This document shows positions 37,446 through 45,606 of a DNA stretch of 64,000 nucleotides, piece by piece. Within the stretch, counting starts at the first letter, position 1. Every line of letters starts with the position of its first letter. This DNA is from Stenotrophomonas rhizophila. Its GTDB lineage: Bacteria; Pseudomonadota; Gammaproteobacteria; Xanthomonadales; Xanthomonadaceae. The stretch covers positions 1,660,659-1,724,658 of the forward strand of contig NZ_RCDC01000004.1 of the NCBI RefSeq assembly GCF_003651185.1, given 5' to 3'. The translations under genes were made by a program, and so were the position numbers. The notes under the pieces are model-generated. The model searched no databases. It saw nothing but the letters and a program-made list of their open reading frames with translations, and was not told the origin of the DNA.

Positions 37446-38210
37446 TCAGGCCTCGGCGAACGGAACCAGAAAGCGCTCGATCGCCGCGACCAGGGCCAGC
37501 GGCGTTTCGTTCATCGGGTAGTGACCCGCATTTTCCAGCACCTCCACGGTCGCCTGCCGATAGCGGCGCAGGTAGGTCCTGTCCATCAATGCCGCGTTGA
37601 ACACAGGATCGTGCTCGCCGACCAGCACCTTCACCGGATGCCGGTCCGCAATCTCCGCGCTGAAATCGGTGTCCGCCCAGGCCGGGAAGTACGCCGCGAA
37701 TGCCTCCGGCGAGGCGTGCGCCATCGAGTACTGCGCCTTCCAGTCCAGCCACGCGGCGGGCAACCGCCCACCGGTGCTGCGATCGATGATGCCCCGGCGG
37801 ATGCTCACGCTGCCTGCGGCCGCTTCAAGCAACTGCCGCGTGGGTGAATCGTAGGCGATGCCACCGCACGGCACGGGCGCGACGGCGACCAGCGCGCGCA
37901 CGCGATCCGGGGCGAGCACCGCGATCCGCTCGATGGCCATGCCGCCCATCGAATGCCCGACCAGGCTGAAGGTCTCGATGCCGAGCGTGTCGGCCAAGGT
38001 CAGTGCGTCATTGGCGATCTCGTCGATGGTGTAGCTGCCACGCACATCGCGCATCCCGCCGTAGCCGCGGCAGTCCATGAAGACGTAGCTGAACACCTCA
38101 CCGGACAGCCACGGCTCGATCGGTTCGAAGGCATGGGCGTCGCCAAACCAGCCGTGCAGGACCAGGACAGGATGGGCGCCAGTGCCGACGCGATGAAAGG
38201 TAGTGGGCAT
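37446..38210 (-). CDS. Alpha/beta hydrolase
   Basis: The 254-aa enzyme has the complete catalytic set: oxyanion motif LHGWFGDAH, nucleophile elbow GHSMGG, the acid in VGEHDPVF and the His in ENAGHYPMNE. The lid region is in the middle third. It resembles bacterial esterases and C-C bond hydrolases; the substrate is not evident. It diverges from an AraC-family gene 97 bp away, which may regulate it. Confidence 0.88.
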   Translation of the reverse strand: MPTTFHRVGTGAHPVLVLHGWFGDAHAFEPIEPWLSGEVFSYVFMDCRGYGGMRDVRGSYTIDEIANDALTLADTLGIETFSLVGHSMGGMAIERIAVLAPDRVRALVAVAPVPCGGIAYDSPTRQLLEAAAGSVSIRRGIIDRSTGGRLPAAWLDWKAQYSMAHASPEAFAAYFPAWADTDFSAEIADRHPVKVLVGEHDPVFNAALMDRTYLRRYRQATVEVLENAGHYPMNETPLALVAAIERFLVPFAEA

Positions 38211-38306
38211 GGCGGCACCATGGAAACGTGAGGTTGGGCCGCGATGTTAGGGCGGCGGCGCGTGGCCCGCCGTCGACGCCAGGCCGATGACGATAGAATC
38301 CGGGCC

Positions 38307-39083
38307 ATGCGCAATACCCTGCTCGATCCCTTTGAAGATCTGCCGCGCGCCGTGGTGGTCACCGCCAACGACTACGCCGCCGGATCCGTCTTCCCCGATC
38401 ACGCGCATCGGCGCGGTCAGTTCGCGTTTGCCTCGCGCGGCACCATCAGCCTCACCACGCCCGAAGGACACTGGCTGGTGCCACCACAGCGTGCCTGCTG
38501 GGTGCCGGCAGGCGTCGCGCACGCCATGGCGATGCGTGGCCCGGTCACGATGCTCAATGTCTTCGTGGCGGCCGAAGAAGTGGCGGCGGTCCAGTTGCCG
38601 GCCCGCTGCGGCGTGCATGCCGTATCGGCGCTGCTGCGGCACCTGATGGACGATGCGGTCGATCTGCCGGCACTGTACGACCTGGAGGGGCGTGCCGGCC
38701 GGCTGATGCAGTTGCTGGTCGCGGAGATCGCTGCGATGCCACGGCTGTCACTGCATGCACCGCTGCCCCGCGACCCGCGCCTGGCGCGCGCCTGCCAGCG
38801 GCTCTTCGATGCGCCCTCGATCGCCGCCTCGCTCGATGAGGTCGCCGCCGAGGCGGGCATGAGCCGACGCACGTTCACCCGCCAGTTCCGCGCGGACACC
38901 GGGGTGGGGTTTGCCGAATGGCGCCAGCAGGTCTGCCTGCTCGCCGCGATCGAACGCCTGGGTGCCGGGCAGCCGGTCACCCGGATCGCACTGGATCTGG
39001 GATACGCCAGCCCAAGTGCGTTCTCGTCGGCGTTCCGTCGCGTGCTGGGGGAACCGCCCAGCCGCTATGTGGAAACACGCTGA
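38307..39083 (+). CDS. AraC family transcriptional regulator with cupin sensor
   Basis: The 258-aa regulator has an N-terminal cupin-like domain (FPDHAHRRGQFAFASRGTIS) and a C-terminal double helix-turn-helix (about 165-255). The second HTH reads LGYASPSAFSSAFRRVLGEP. It belongs to the branch with AraC-type control by small aromatic or organic effectors; the effector is unknown. The chosen ATG (38307-38309) starts MRNTLLDPFEDLP; an open extension to 38244 is not conserved. It is divergent from the hydrolase and ends at a shared terminator. Confidence 0.88.
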   Translation: MRNTLLDPFEDLPRAVVVTANDYAAGSVFPDHAHRRGQFAFASRGTISLTTPEGHWLVPPQRACWVPAGVAHAMAMRGPVTMLNVFVAAEEVAAVQLPARCGVHAVSALLRHLMDDAVDLPALYDLEGRAGRLMQLLVAEIAAMPRLSLHAPLPRDPRLARACQRLFDAPSIAASLDEVAAEAGMSRRTFTRQFRADTGVGFAEWRQQVCLLAAIERLGAGQPVTRIALDLGYASPSAFSSAFRRVLGEPPSRYVETR

Positions 39084-39105
39084 GGGCCGCCGGACGATGA
39101 ACGCA

Positions 39106-39130
39106 GAACGCCCCGCACTGCGGAGCGTTC
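39106..39130. terminator. Terminator between araC-type and BOF genes
   Basis: GAACGC-C-CCGCA / TGCGG-A-GCGTTC forms an 11-bp stem with one mismatch around a single C. The short loop would open in RNA. It lies between convergent genes and can serve both. Confidence 0.6.
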
Positions 39131-39145
39131 GACGGTGCAGGCAGA

Positions 39146-39511
39146 TCAGCGCGTGCCGATGATCCGCACGTGCTCCACATCGATATCGGTGGGCTTGAAG
39201 CGATGGGTATCGACTTCTCCCTGCAACTCCACCACAGTCGTCGCGCTGACGGGCTGCCGGTCAGGCAGATCCTTGTCATCGATCTCGACGTCGATCTCGC
39301 CGGTGGCATCCTTGAAGCGATAGCGTTCGTGGCCGATCTTGGCGATCAGCGTGCCCTGCAGCACGACGGGCTGGTCATCGCGCTGGTCGCGTGCTTCGGC
39401 GACGGTGGTGACCGCACTGGTCGCGCCAGGGCCGGTGTACTGGGCATGTGCGCCGGCGCTGGCCAGGCTCAGCGGTGCGGCGATGAGGACAACGGCGATC
39501 AAACGATTCAT
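39146..39511 (-). CDS. Periplasmic OB-fold (BOF) protein, YgiW/YdeI-like
   Basis: The 121-aa precursor has a signal peptide (MNRLIAVVLIAAPLSLASAG, cleaved near AHA) and a bacterial OB-fold domain, with the pattern QPVVLQGTLIAKIGHERYRF and the acidic segment EIDVEIDDKDLP. Members of this family contribute to resistance to peroxide, cationic peptides and metals in enterobacteria. The start ATG has GGAG 6 nt upstream. An open extension to 39577 is unlikely. The role here is inferred. Confidence 0.82.
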   Translation of the reverse strand: MNRLIAVVLIAAPLSLASAGAHAQYTGPGATSAVTTVAEARDQRDDQPVVLQGTLIAKIGHERYRFKDATGEIDVEIDDKDLPDRQPVSATTVVELQGEVDTHRFKPTDIDVEHVRIIGTR

Positions 39512-39606
39512 GAGGGACTCCATGGGCGTGAGGGTGACCGCCAAGGTTGTACCTCGATCGAAGTGAGGCCCATGCAAGAAGTATGAAAAGAGGTGTCCGG
39601 CACCCC

Positions 39607-39638
39607 AAAAAAAAACGCCCCGCAGTGCGGGACGTTTT
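39607..39638 (-). terminator. Strong terminator of gltA
   Basis: On the minus strand AACGTCCCGCA-C-TGCGGGGCGTT, with one G-U pair, is followed by nine T residues. It lies 22 bp after the gltA stop codon. Confidence 0.88.
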
Positions 39639-39659
39639 CATCACAACCTGCCGGGGCGA

Positions 39660-40937
39660 TCAGCCCTGGTAGTCGCGCACGTCGCTGCCGGTGTAGACCT
39701 GGCGCGGACGGCCGATCTTCATTTCCGGATCGACCTGCTGTTCCAGCCAATGTGCCACCCAGCCGGAGGTACGGCCCAGGGCGAACATGACGGTGAACAT
39801 TTCGGTCGGGATCTGCAGCGCCTTGTAGATGATGCCGCTGTAGAAATCGACGTTCGGGTACAGCTTGCGGGCGACGAAGTAGTCGTCCTGCAGCGCGGCC
39901 TGCTCCAGCTTGACGGCCACGTCCAGCAGCGGATCCTGCACGCCCAGCTGCTTGAGCACCTTGCCGGTCATCTCGCCGATGACCTTGGCGCGCGGGTCGA
40001 AGTTCTTGTACACGCGGTGGCCGAAGCCCATCAGGCGGAAGCCGGAGGTCTTGTCCTTGGCCTTGAGCACGGCGGACTCGACGTTGTCGGCCGAACCGAT
40101 CTCTTCCAGCATCTTCAGCACGGCTTCGTTGGCACCGCCGTGGGCCGGACCCCACAGCGCGGTGACGCCCGCGGCGACAGATGCGTACGGGTTGGCGCCG
40201 GTCGAACCGACCAGACGCACGGTCGAGGTCGAGGCGTTCTGCTCATGGTCGGCGTGCAGGATGAACAGCAGATCCAGTGCCTTGACCACGTCCTGGTTCA
40301 GCTCGTACTGGCCATCGGCGGACTCGAAGGTCTGCTTCAGGAAGCGGCTGACGTAATCCAGCGAGGTGTCCGGCTTGTTGGCCGGCAGGCCCTTGCCGTG
40401 GCGGTAGATCAGGGCCGACAGGGTCGGCACCTTGGCGATCAGGCGCACCGCGGCGTGGCGACGCTGTTCGGCGTCGGACAGGTCCAGCGAGGCGTGGTAG
40501 ATGCCCGACAGCTGCGCGATGGCGGCGGTCAGGATGGCCATCGGATGGGCATCCTTGGCGAAGCTGCCGATCAGCGTGTTGATCGACGGATCCACATCGG
40601 CTTCGGCCGCCAGCTCGTCGGTGAAGGCCTTCAGCTGCTCGGCGCTCGGACGCTCGCCGTTGATCAGCAGGTAGGCCACTTCGACGTAGCTCGACTTTTC
40701 CGAGAGCTGCTCGATGGGATAGCCGCGATACAGCAGCACGCCCTTGTCACCGTCGATATAGGTGATGGCGGACTTGCAGCTGGCGGTGGCGGTGAAGCCG
40801 GAGTCGTACGTGAAGAGACCGGTTTCCTTGGTCAGCTTCGAAATATCGACGCAATCGTTGCCGAGCGTGGGTTTGATGACTGGCAGAACAACCGACGTGT
40901 CGCCGGCGTTGAGCGTGACCTGATCAAGATCGGACAC
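39660..40937 (-). CDS. gltA: Citrate synthase (type II)
   Basis: The enzyme condenses acetyl-CoA with oxaloacetate to enter the TCA cycle. The 425-aa protein is the long, NADH-sensitive hexameric type with the N-terminal barrel (about 1-50). The active-site residues are in the His-containing HADHEQNASTS segment, the second His in LWGPAHGGANEAV, and MGFGHRVYKNFDPRA. I chose the GTG at 40935-40937, with AGGAG 8 nt upstream, which gives MSDLDQVTLNAGD. A dyad at 40999-41018 coincides with the predicted transcription start. Confidence 0.96.
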   Translation of the reverse strand: MSDLDQVTLNAGDTSVVLPVIKPTLGNDCVDISKLTKETGLFTYDSGFTATASCKSAITYIDGDKGVLLYRGYPIEQLSEKSSYVEVAYLLINGERPSAEQLKAFTDELAAEADVDPSINTLIGSFAKDAHPMAILTAAIAQLSGIYHASLDLSDAEQRRHAAVRLIAKVPTLSALIYRHGKGLPANKPDTSLDYVSRFLKQTFESADGQYELNQDVVKALDLLFILHADHEQNASTSTVRLVGSTGANPYASVAAGVTALWGPAHGGANEAVLKMLEEIGSADNVESAVLKAKDKTSGFRLMGFGHRVYKNFDPRAKVIGEMTGKVLKQLGVQDPLLDVAVKLEQAALQDDYFVARKLYPNVDFYSGIIYKALQIPTEMFTVMFALGRTSGWVAHWLEQQVDPEMKIGRPRQVYTGSDVRDYQG

Positions 40938-40998
40938 TGTGTGCGCTCCTCGAGGGAAGGCGCCCGCCCAAGCGCATGGGTCAGGCACGTGAAGGAAG

Positions 40999-41031
40999 TC
41001 CACGATCGTTATCGTGGATCCCGCCATTATC
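40999..41031 (-). promoter_or_regulatory. gltA promoter region with an operator-like dyad
   Basis: A GATAAT -10 box (41026-41031, minus strand) lies about 90 bp before the gltA start codon. The dyad TCCACGAT / ATCGTGGA with a 4-nt spacer (40999-41018) would cover the transcription start and first bases. A matching -35 was not found. The rest of 41019-41199 (downstream of rpmE2) shows no gene. Confidence 0.4.
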
Positions 41032-41199
41032 GCACAGCAACATTTTCGACGCCCTAGGACGGAAGTCGTAGACGCAGCTTCCAGGCCGCACCGCAGGCGC
41101 TGTGCCAGCGCGCGCAAGGGCTCGCGCCAACGCACGGACACAGCGTTCCGTCGGCGGGGCATGCAGGCCTCACCTGGCGTTCAGCAAACCGGGGACAAC

Positions 41200-41233
41200 A
41201 AAAAACAACGGCCGCCGAGGCGACCGTTGTTTT
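41200..41233 (-). terminator. Terminator of rpmE2
   Basis: On the minus strand AACAACGGTCGCC-TCG-GGCGGCCGTTGTT (one G-U pair) is flanked by A- and T-rich tracts, 20 bp after the stop. It is a strong intrinsic terminator. Confidence 0.85.
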
Positions 41234-41253
41234 CAAGCAGCTGCGTCGACAGA

Positions 41254-41514
41254 TCAGGCCGCGGTCGGCGCCGGCTTGCCGAAACGCTTCTGGAACTTGT
41301 CGATACGGCCGCTGGTGTCGATCACCTTGTGCTTGCCCGTGTAGAACGGATGCGAAGCCGAGGAGATTTCAACCTTGACGAGCGGATACTCGTTGCCGTC
41401 TTCCCACTTGATCGTGTCCTTGGTGGACATGGTCGAACGGGTCAGGATCTTGAAATCAGAGGTAACGTCGTGGAAAACCACGTCGCGGTAAGCAGGATGA
41501 ATATCGGCCTTCAT
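41254..41514 (-). CDS. rpmE2: Ribosomal protein L31 type B
   Basis: The 86-aa large-subunit protein starts [20 protein letters not shown]. It has the [20 protein letters not shown] segment and no cysteine, so it is the zinc-independent (C-minus) paralogue. In many bacteria this form replaces the zinc-binding L31 under zinc limitation and is under Zur control, but I see no clear Zur box. The promoter (TTGCCC, 17 nt, TATAAT) is strong. No other ribosomal gene is adjacent. Confidence 0.95.
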   Translation of the reverse strand: MKADIHPAYRDVVFHDVTSDFKILTRSTMSTKDTIKWEDGNEYPLVKVEISSASHPFYTGKHKVIDTSGRIDKFQKRFGKPAPTAA

Positions 41515-41553
41515 GGGCGCGCACCGTAATAAGGGCTGGTGGTCAAGAGCGGC

Positions 41554-41582
41554 ATTATAGTCCCGGCCGCCGCAAAGGGCAA
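41554..41582 (-). promoter_or_regulatory. Sigma-70-type promoter of rpmE2
   Basis: The minus strand reads TTGCCC, a 17-nt spacer and TATAAT. The predicted start near 41547 leaves a leader of about 32 nt before the ATG. Confidence 0.65.
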
Positions 41583-41626
41583 GCCGGGTCCATCAACCGT
41601 GCGAAAGGTCCGCCGCAGCGGCGTCA

Positions 41627-42562
41627 TCAGACGCCGAGTGCCGCCCTCACCTGGGCCTCGAAGCGACCCTGGTCGTAGGCCATCAGCAGCTGAGTGTTGT
41701 CAGGCTGCCCGGTCTGGCGGTTCCAGTCGACAATGGTAGCACCCCGGCTGTGCACGCCGGCCAGTTCCACGTTCAGCGGACGCGATTCGACCCGCAGCGC
41801 GCCTTCCGGCTGCAGCGCCCAGGCCATCGCCAGGGCATCGGCGGCGTACCAGCGCTCGCCACGGCTGTCTTCGGACCACAGGCGGGTCTGGCGCGAGATG
41901 AGCTCGTAGAAACGGGCCTTGTCGCTGTCCGCCGCCAGCCACTGCTCGACGTCGGCATGCAGCAGGCCGTGGGCGACGGTGGCCTCCCAATCGGCCACTT
42001 CGATGTGCGGGAAGCCGGTGAACACGATGTGCGCCGCCTCCGGATCGAAGGCGATGTTGAACTCGGCGGCCGGGGTGATGTTGCCGTGGCAGGTCACCGC
42101 CCCGCCCATGACCAGGAAGCGCTTCACGCGCTGCGGCAGGGTCGGGTCGAGCTTCAGGGCCAGCGCCAGGTTGGTCAGCGGGCCGAGTGCGACCAGGAAC
42201 AGCTCACCGGCGTATTCGTGCGACAGGCGCAGGATCGCCAGCGCAGCGTGTTCGGCCTCGGCCTGGCGCTTGGCGGCCGGCAGGTTCACATCGCCAAAGC
42301 CATCGGCGCCGTGCACATGGGCGGCATCGACAGAGGGGTGCAGCAGCGGGTCGGCGGTACCGGCGTAGACCGGCACATCGTCGCGGCCAGCCACTTCGCA
42401 CAGTTTCAGGGCATTGCGGACCGTGTGGTCCAGGCCTACGTTGCCGGCGGCGATGGTCAGGCCAACGATATCGTGGCGCTCATCGGCGAAGGCCATCAAC
42501 AGGGCCAGGGCATCATCGACACCGGGGTCGGTGTCGATCAACAGCGGAATCTTCTTGCTCAT
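41627..42562 (-). CDS. Ribonucleoside hydrolase (nucleoside N-ribohydrolase)
   Basis: The enzyme hydrolyses the N-glycosidic bond of ribonucleosides for salvage. The 311-aa protein starts MSKKIPLLIDTDPGVDDALA, with the calcium-binding Asp cluster DTDPGVDD (10-17). Other conserved parts are the His in VHGADGFGD, LGPLTNLALAL and AAEFNIAFDPEAAHIVF. I chose the ATG at 42560-42562; an open reading to 42607 adds 15 residues. It resembles the CU/inosine-uridine group. It is a single gene, and the 217-bp gap to recG shows no gene. Confidence 0.92.
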   Translation of the reverse strand: MSKKIPLLIDTDPGVDDALALLMAFADERHDIVGLTIAAGNVGLDHTVRNALKLCEVAGRDDVPVYAGTADPLLHPSVDAAHVHGADGFGDVNLPAAKRQAEAEHAALAILRLSHEYAGELFLVALGPLTNLALALKLDPTLPQRVKRFLVMGGAVTCHGNITPAAEFNIAFDPEAAHIVFTGFPHIEVADWEATVAHGLLHADVEQWLAADSDKARFYELISRQTRLWSEDSRGERWYAADALAMAWALQPEGALRVESRPLNVELAGVHSRGATIVDWNRQTGQPDNTQLLMAYDQGRFEAQVRAALGV

Positions 42563-42779
42563 CGTTGCCGTCTTGATAATCGGCAAGGGACTTTCGCACC
42601 CTGTCATGACAAATACAAGGCGGCGCCCGCCGACGCCTCACGTTGGCCACAAAGCCGACGGGCGTTGAATGTGCGTGGCTCCTGCTTCGATTACTCGACC
42701 GCAATCGGATGGGCCACTTCGCGGCTCTGATCGTGGAAGGACGCGCGCCGGCCTTCGCCCCCTGCCGACCGCCCGCGCG

Positions 42780-44891
42780 TTATGCCGACGCGTACCGCAC
42801 GGCTGCGCCGATCCAGCGTCGCACCACCTGATCGGCCACGTCAGGCGCCTCCGCCAGCAGCCGCTCGGCAAGCGCGTGCACACCTGGCAGCAGATCCGCA
42901 TCGCGGGCCAGATCGGCCATCCGGAACCCGGCCAGGCCGGTCTGCCGCGTGCCCAGCAATTCGCCCGGGCCACGCAGCTCCAGATCCTTCTCGGCGATCA
43001 GGAAGCCATCGTTGGTCTGCCGCATCGTTTCCAGCCGCTCGCGCGCCATGTTCGACAACGGCGCCTGGTACAGCAGCACGCAACGCGATACGGCCGAGCC
43101 GCGCCCCACCCGGCCGCGCAGCTGGTGCAGCTGGGCCAGGCCGAGGCGCTCGGCATTCTCGATGATCATCAACGAGGCATTGGGCACGTCCACGCCCACT
43201 TCAATCACCGTGGTGGCCACCAGCAGATCGATCTCGCCGGCCTTGAAGGCGACCATCGTGGCGAGTTTCTCACTCGCCTTCAGCCGCCCGTGCACCAGCC
43301 CCACGCGCACGCCCGGCAGCAGCGCCTGCAGCGATTCGAACGTGGCCTGCGCGGGCGTGGCATCGAGCTCTTCGCTTTCCTCGATCAGCGTGCAGACCCA
43401 GTACACCTGCTGGCCTTCGCGGCACGCGACGGCGATACGCTCGATCAACTCCGGCCGGCGATCATTGTTGAGCGCAACGGTCTGCACCGGCGTGCGCCCG
43501 GGCGGCAGTTCGTCGATCGCCGAGACATCCAGATCAGCGTACTCGGACATCGCCAGGGTGCGCGGAATCGGCGTCGCCGTCATCACCAGCTGGTGCGGCA
43601 CACTGCGCCCACCCGCCCCCTTGTCGCGCAGCGCCAGCCGCTGGTGCACGCCGAAACGGTGCTGCTCATCGACGATCGCCAGTGCCAGATCCTTGAACAC
43701 CACACTGTCCTGCATCAGCGCGTGCGTACCGACCACCACCTGCGCCTGGCCCGAGGCGACCTCGGCCAACACCTTGGTGCGCGCCTTGCCGGTGACCTTG
43801 CCAGCCAGCCACGCCGTGCGCACGCCCAGCGGCTCCAGCCAGGCGCGCAGATTGTTCATATGCTGCTCGGCGAGCAGCTCGGTGGGTGCGGCCAATGCGA
43901 CCTGCTTGCCCCGCTCCACCGCCAGCATCGCCGCCAACGCGGCCACCACGGTCTTGCCCGAGCCGACATCGCCCTGCACCAGCCGAAGCATCGGATGCGC
44001 CTTGGCCAGGTCCTTGCGGATCTGCTCGAACACGCGCTGCTGCGCACCGGTCAGCTGGAACGGCAGGCTGTCGCGCAACTGCGCCACCAAGGCACCCTGA
44101 CCGCGCAGCGAGGGCGCGTGATGCGCCTGCAACGCCATGCGCTGACGGCGCAGACTCAGGTGGTGTGCCAGCAGTTCTTCGATGGCCAATCGGCGTTGCG
44201 CCGGATGCCGGCCCGCGGCCAGCGCCACCAGATCGGCGTCCGGCGGTGGCCGGTGCACGGTCAGCAGCGCACTGCGCAGCGAGGGCAACCCCAGCCCGGA
44301 CAACCACCCGGCCGGCAGCAGTTCCAGCGTGGATTCTTCCGGCAGCCTGTCCAGCGCCAGGCCGATGAATTTACGCATCGTGGCGGGGCCAACCCCCTCG
44401 ACCGCCGGATAGACCGGATCGAGGCTGTCGCCCAGCTCGTCATCTTCATTGCCGCCCATCACCCGGTAACTGGGGTGGACGATCTCCAGCCCGTGATGGC
44501 CAGGCTTGGCGGTGCCGTAGCAGCGGATGCGCGTGCCCACGGCAAACTGCGCGACCTGCTGGGCGCGGAAGTGGAAGAAACGCAGCACCAGCGTGCCGTA
44601 CGAATCATCCTCGATCGCGACCTTGAGCACCGGCCGATAGCGGAACCCGCGCTCGACCGCACTCACCCGCCCCTCCACCTGCGCCGCCACGCCCGGCTGC
44701 AACTGGGCAATGGTGGTCAGCCGGGTACGGTCTTCATAGCGCAGCGGCAGATGCAGCCACAGATCCTGCAGCGACGACAGGCCACGGGCGGCCAGCTTGA
44801 TCGCCACCGCCGGCCCGATACCGGAGAGCATCGACAACGATGCCTCCCCGGCTGCGGCCAGCGCCGGTGCAGGAGCCCGTGACCGCGCCAC
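42780..44891 (-). CDS. recG: ATP-dependent DNA helicase RecG
   Basis: The enzyme processes stalled forks and branch-migrates Holliday junctions. The 703-aa protein has an N-terminal wedge domain (LPLRYEDRTRLTTIAQLQPG) and two SF2 helicase domains with Walker A GDVGSGKTV (about 300) and the DEQH box IVDEQHRFGVHQR. Motif VI (LHQLRGRVGRGSAVSRCVL) and the C-terminal helical hairpin are also present. It starts at a GTG one base after the ridA stop codon; an ATG 20 codons in is a weaker alternative. It belongs to the recG-ridA-spoT-rpoZ-gmk-yicC neighbourhood common in proteobacteria. Confidence 0.95.
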   Translation of the reverse strand: MARSRAPAPALAAAGEASLSMLSGIGPAVAIKLAARGLSSLQDLWLHLPLRYEDRTRLTTIAQLQPGVAAQVEGRVSAVERGFRYRPVLKVAIEDDSYGTLVLRFFHFRAQQVAQFAVGTRIRCYGTAKPGHHGLEIVHPSYRVMGGNEDDELGDSLDPVYPAVEGVGPATMRKFIGLALDRLPEESTLELLPAGWLSGLGLPSLRSALLTVHRPPPDADLVALAAGRHPAQRRLAIEELLAHHLSLRRQRMALQAHHAPSLRGQGALVAQLRDSLPFQLTGAQQRVFEQIRKDLAKAHPMLRLVQGDVGSGKTVVAALAAMLAVERGKQVALAAPTELLAEQHMNNLRAWLEPLGVRTAWLAGKVTGKARTKVLAEVASGQAQVVVGTHALMQDSVVFKDLALAIVDEQHRFGVHQRLALRDKGAGGRSVPHQLVMTATPIPRTLAMSEYADLDVSAIDELPPGRTPVQTVALNNDRRPELIERIAVACREGQQVYWVCTLIEESEELDATPAQATFESLQALLPGVRVGLVHGRLKASEKLATMVAFKAGEIDLLVATTVIEVGVDVPNASLMIIENAERLGLAQLHQLRGRVGRGSAVSRCVLLYQAPLSNMARERLETMRQTNDGFLIAEKDLELRGPGELLGTRQTGLAGFRMADLARDADLLPGVHALAERLLAEAPDVADQVVRRWIGAAVRYASA

Positions 44892-44892
44892 G

Positions 44893-45285
44893 TCAGGCCT
44901 GGTCGAGCACCATCACCGCATCGACTTCGAAGTTGGCCGCCTTCGGCAGACCCGCCACTTCGATGGTCGAGCGTGCCGGGAACGGCGCCTTGAAGTAATC
45001 CTGCATGACCGCATTGACCTTGGCGAACTCGCCCAGATCGGTCAGGTACAGGCCCAGACGGACGATCTGATCCAGCGAACCACCGGCCTCTTCGGCCACG
45101 GCCTTCAGGTTGTCGAACGCACGACGCGCCTGCGCCTCGATATCGCCCACACCCACGATGTCACCGGTGGCCGGATCCAGCGGAATCTGGCCCGAGAAGT
45201 ACACGGTATTGCCCGCACGCACAGCCTGCGAATACGGACCGATGGCCGCCGGGGCCTTGGCACTGGTAATGATCTGACGGGACAT
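44893..45285 (-). CDS. ridA: Reactive intermediate/imine deaminase RidA
   Basis: The enzyme hydrolyses reactive enamine/imine intermediates of amino-acid metabolism to ammonia and ketoacids. The 130-aa trimeric protein (YjgF/YER057c/UK114) starts MSRQIITSAKAPAAIGPYSQ. It has GNTVYFSGQIPLDP, the catalytic-site Arg in PFPARSTIEVAGLPK, and the final VDAVMVLDQA. GGAG lies 5 nt before the ATG. An open extension to 45423 is a shadow. It is directly upstream of recG. Confidence 0.94.
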   Translation of the reverse strand: MSRQIITSAKAPAAIGPYSQAVRAGNTVYFSGQIPLDPATGDIVGVGDIEAQARRAFDNLKAVAEEAGGSLDQIVRLGLYLTDLGEFAKVNAVMQDYFKAPFPARSTIEVAGLPKAANFEVDAVMVLDQA

Positions 45286-45334
45286 GGAAGCTCCACGATT
45301 CAAAAGGGGGAACGCAATTGTAGCGCCCCCAAGG

Positions 45335-45360
45335 GTAGCGCCACGCCATGCGTGGACGCC
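45335..45360. repeat. GTAG-type palindromic element
   Basis: GTAGCGCCACGC-CAT-GCGTGG with an ACGC tail shares the GTAG head and core stem of the elements at 18075. It lies upstream of ridA. Confidence 0.65.
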
Positions 45361-45445
45361 CCCCCAACCGCGCAGCACCAATGACCCATCCGTTCGCGGT
45401 AGCCACGCCACCTGTCTCCGCACCCCCGCACGCCCTGGCAGGGAG

Positions 45446-45547
45446 GTGACGGGTGGGCCGGGGCAGGACCGTGTGTTGCCATGGATGGCAACACACGAGC
45501 TTACAGGGACGTACTTGCAGCGGGTCCTGCCCCGGCCTGCCCGTCAC
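45446..45547. repeat. Nested inverted repeat with a conserved spacer, about 100 bp
   Basis: Outer arms of 25 bp match at 23 of 25 positions (45446-45470 and 45523-45547, cores GGCCGGGGCAGGACC / GGTCCTGCCCCGGCC). They enclose a perfect 12-bp hairpin (GTGTGTTGCCAT / ATGGCAACACAC, 45471-45496). A 26-nt unpaired stretch (45497-45522) with TTACAGGGACGTACTTGC joins inner and outer stems. It sits between ridA and the spoT stop codon in a 321-bp gap that otherwise holds only the GTAG element. It could be an RNA gene or a mobile non-coding repeat. Confidence 0.7.
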
Positions 45548-45606
45548 ATCCCCCACGCAGGAAGAAGGCGCACGTGAACCGCCGTTGACGGGTAGCAGCT
45601 CGCGCG

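Noticed and set aside
45335..45547. CRISPR-like or tandem array between ridA and spoT
   Set aside because: Only inverted repeats and a single GTAG element are present, with no regular direct repeats or spacers.
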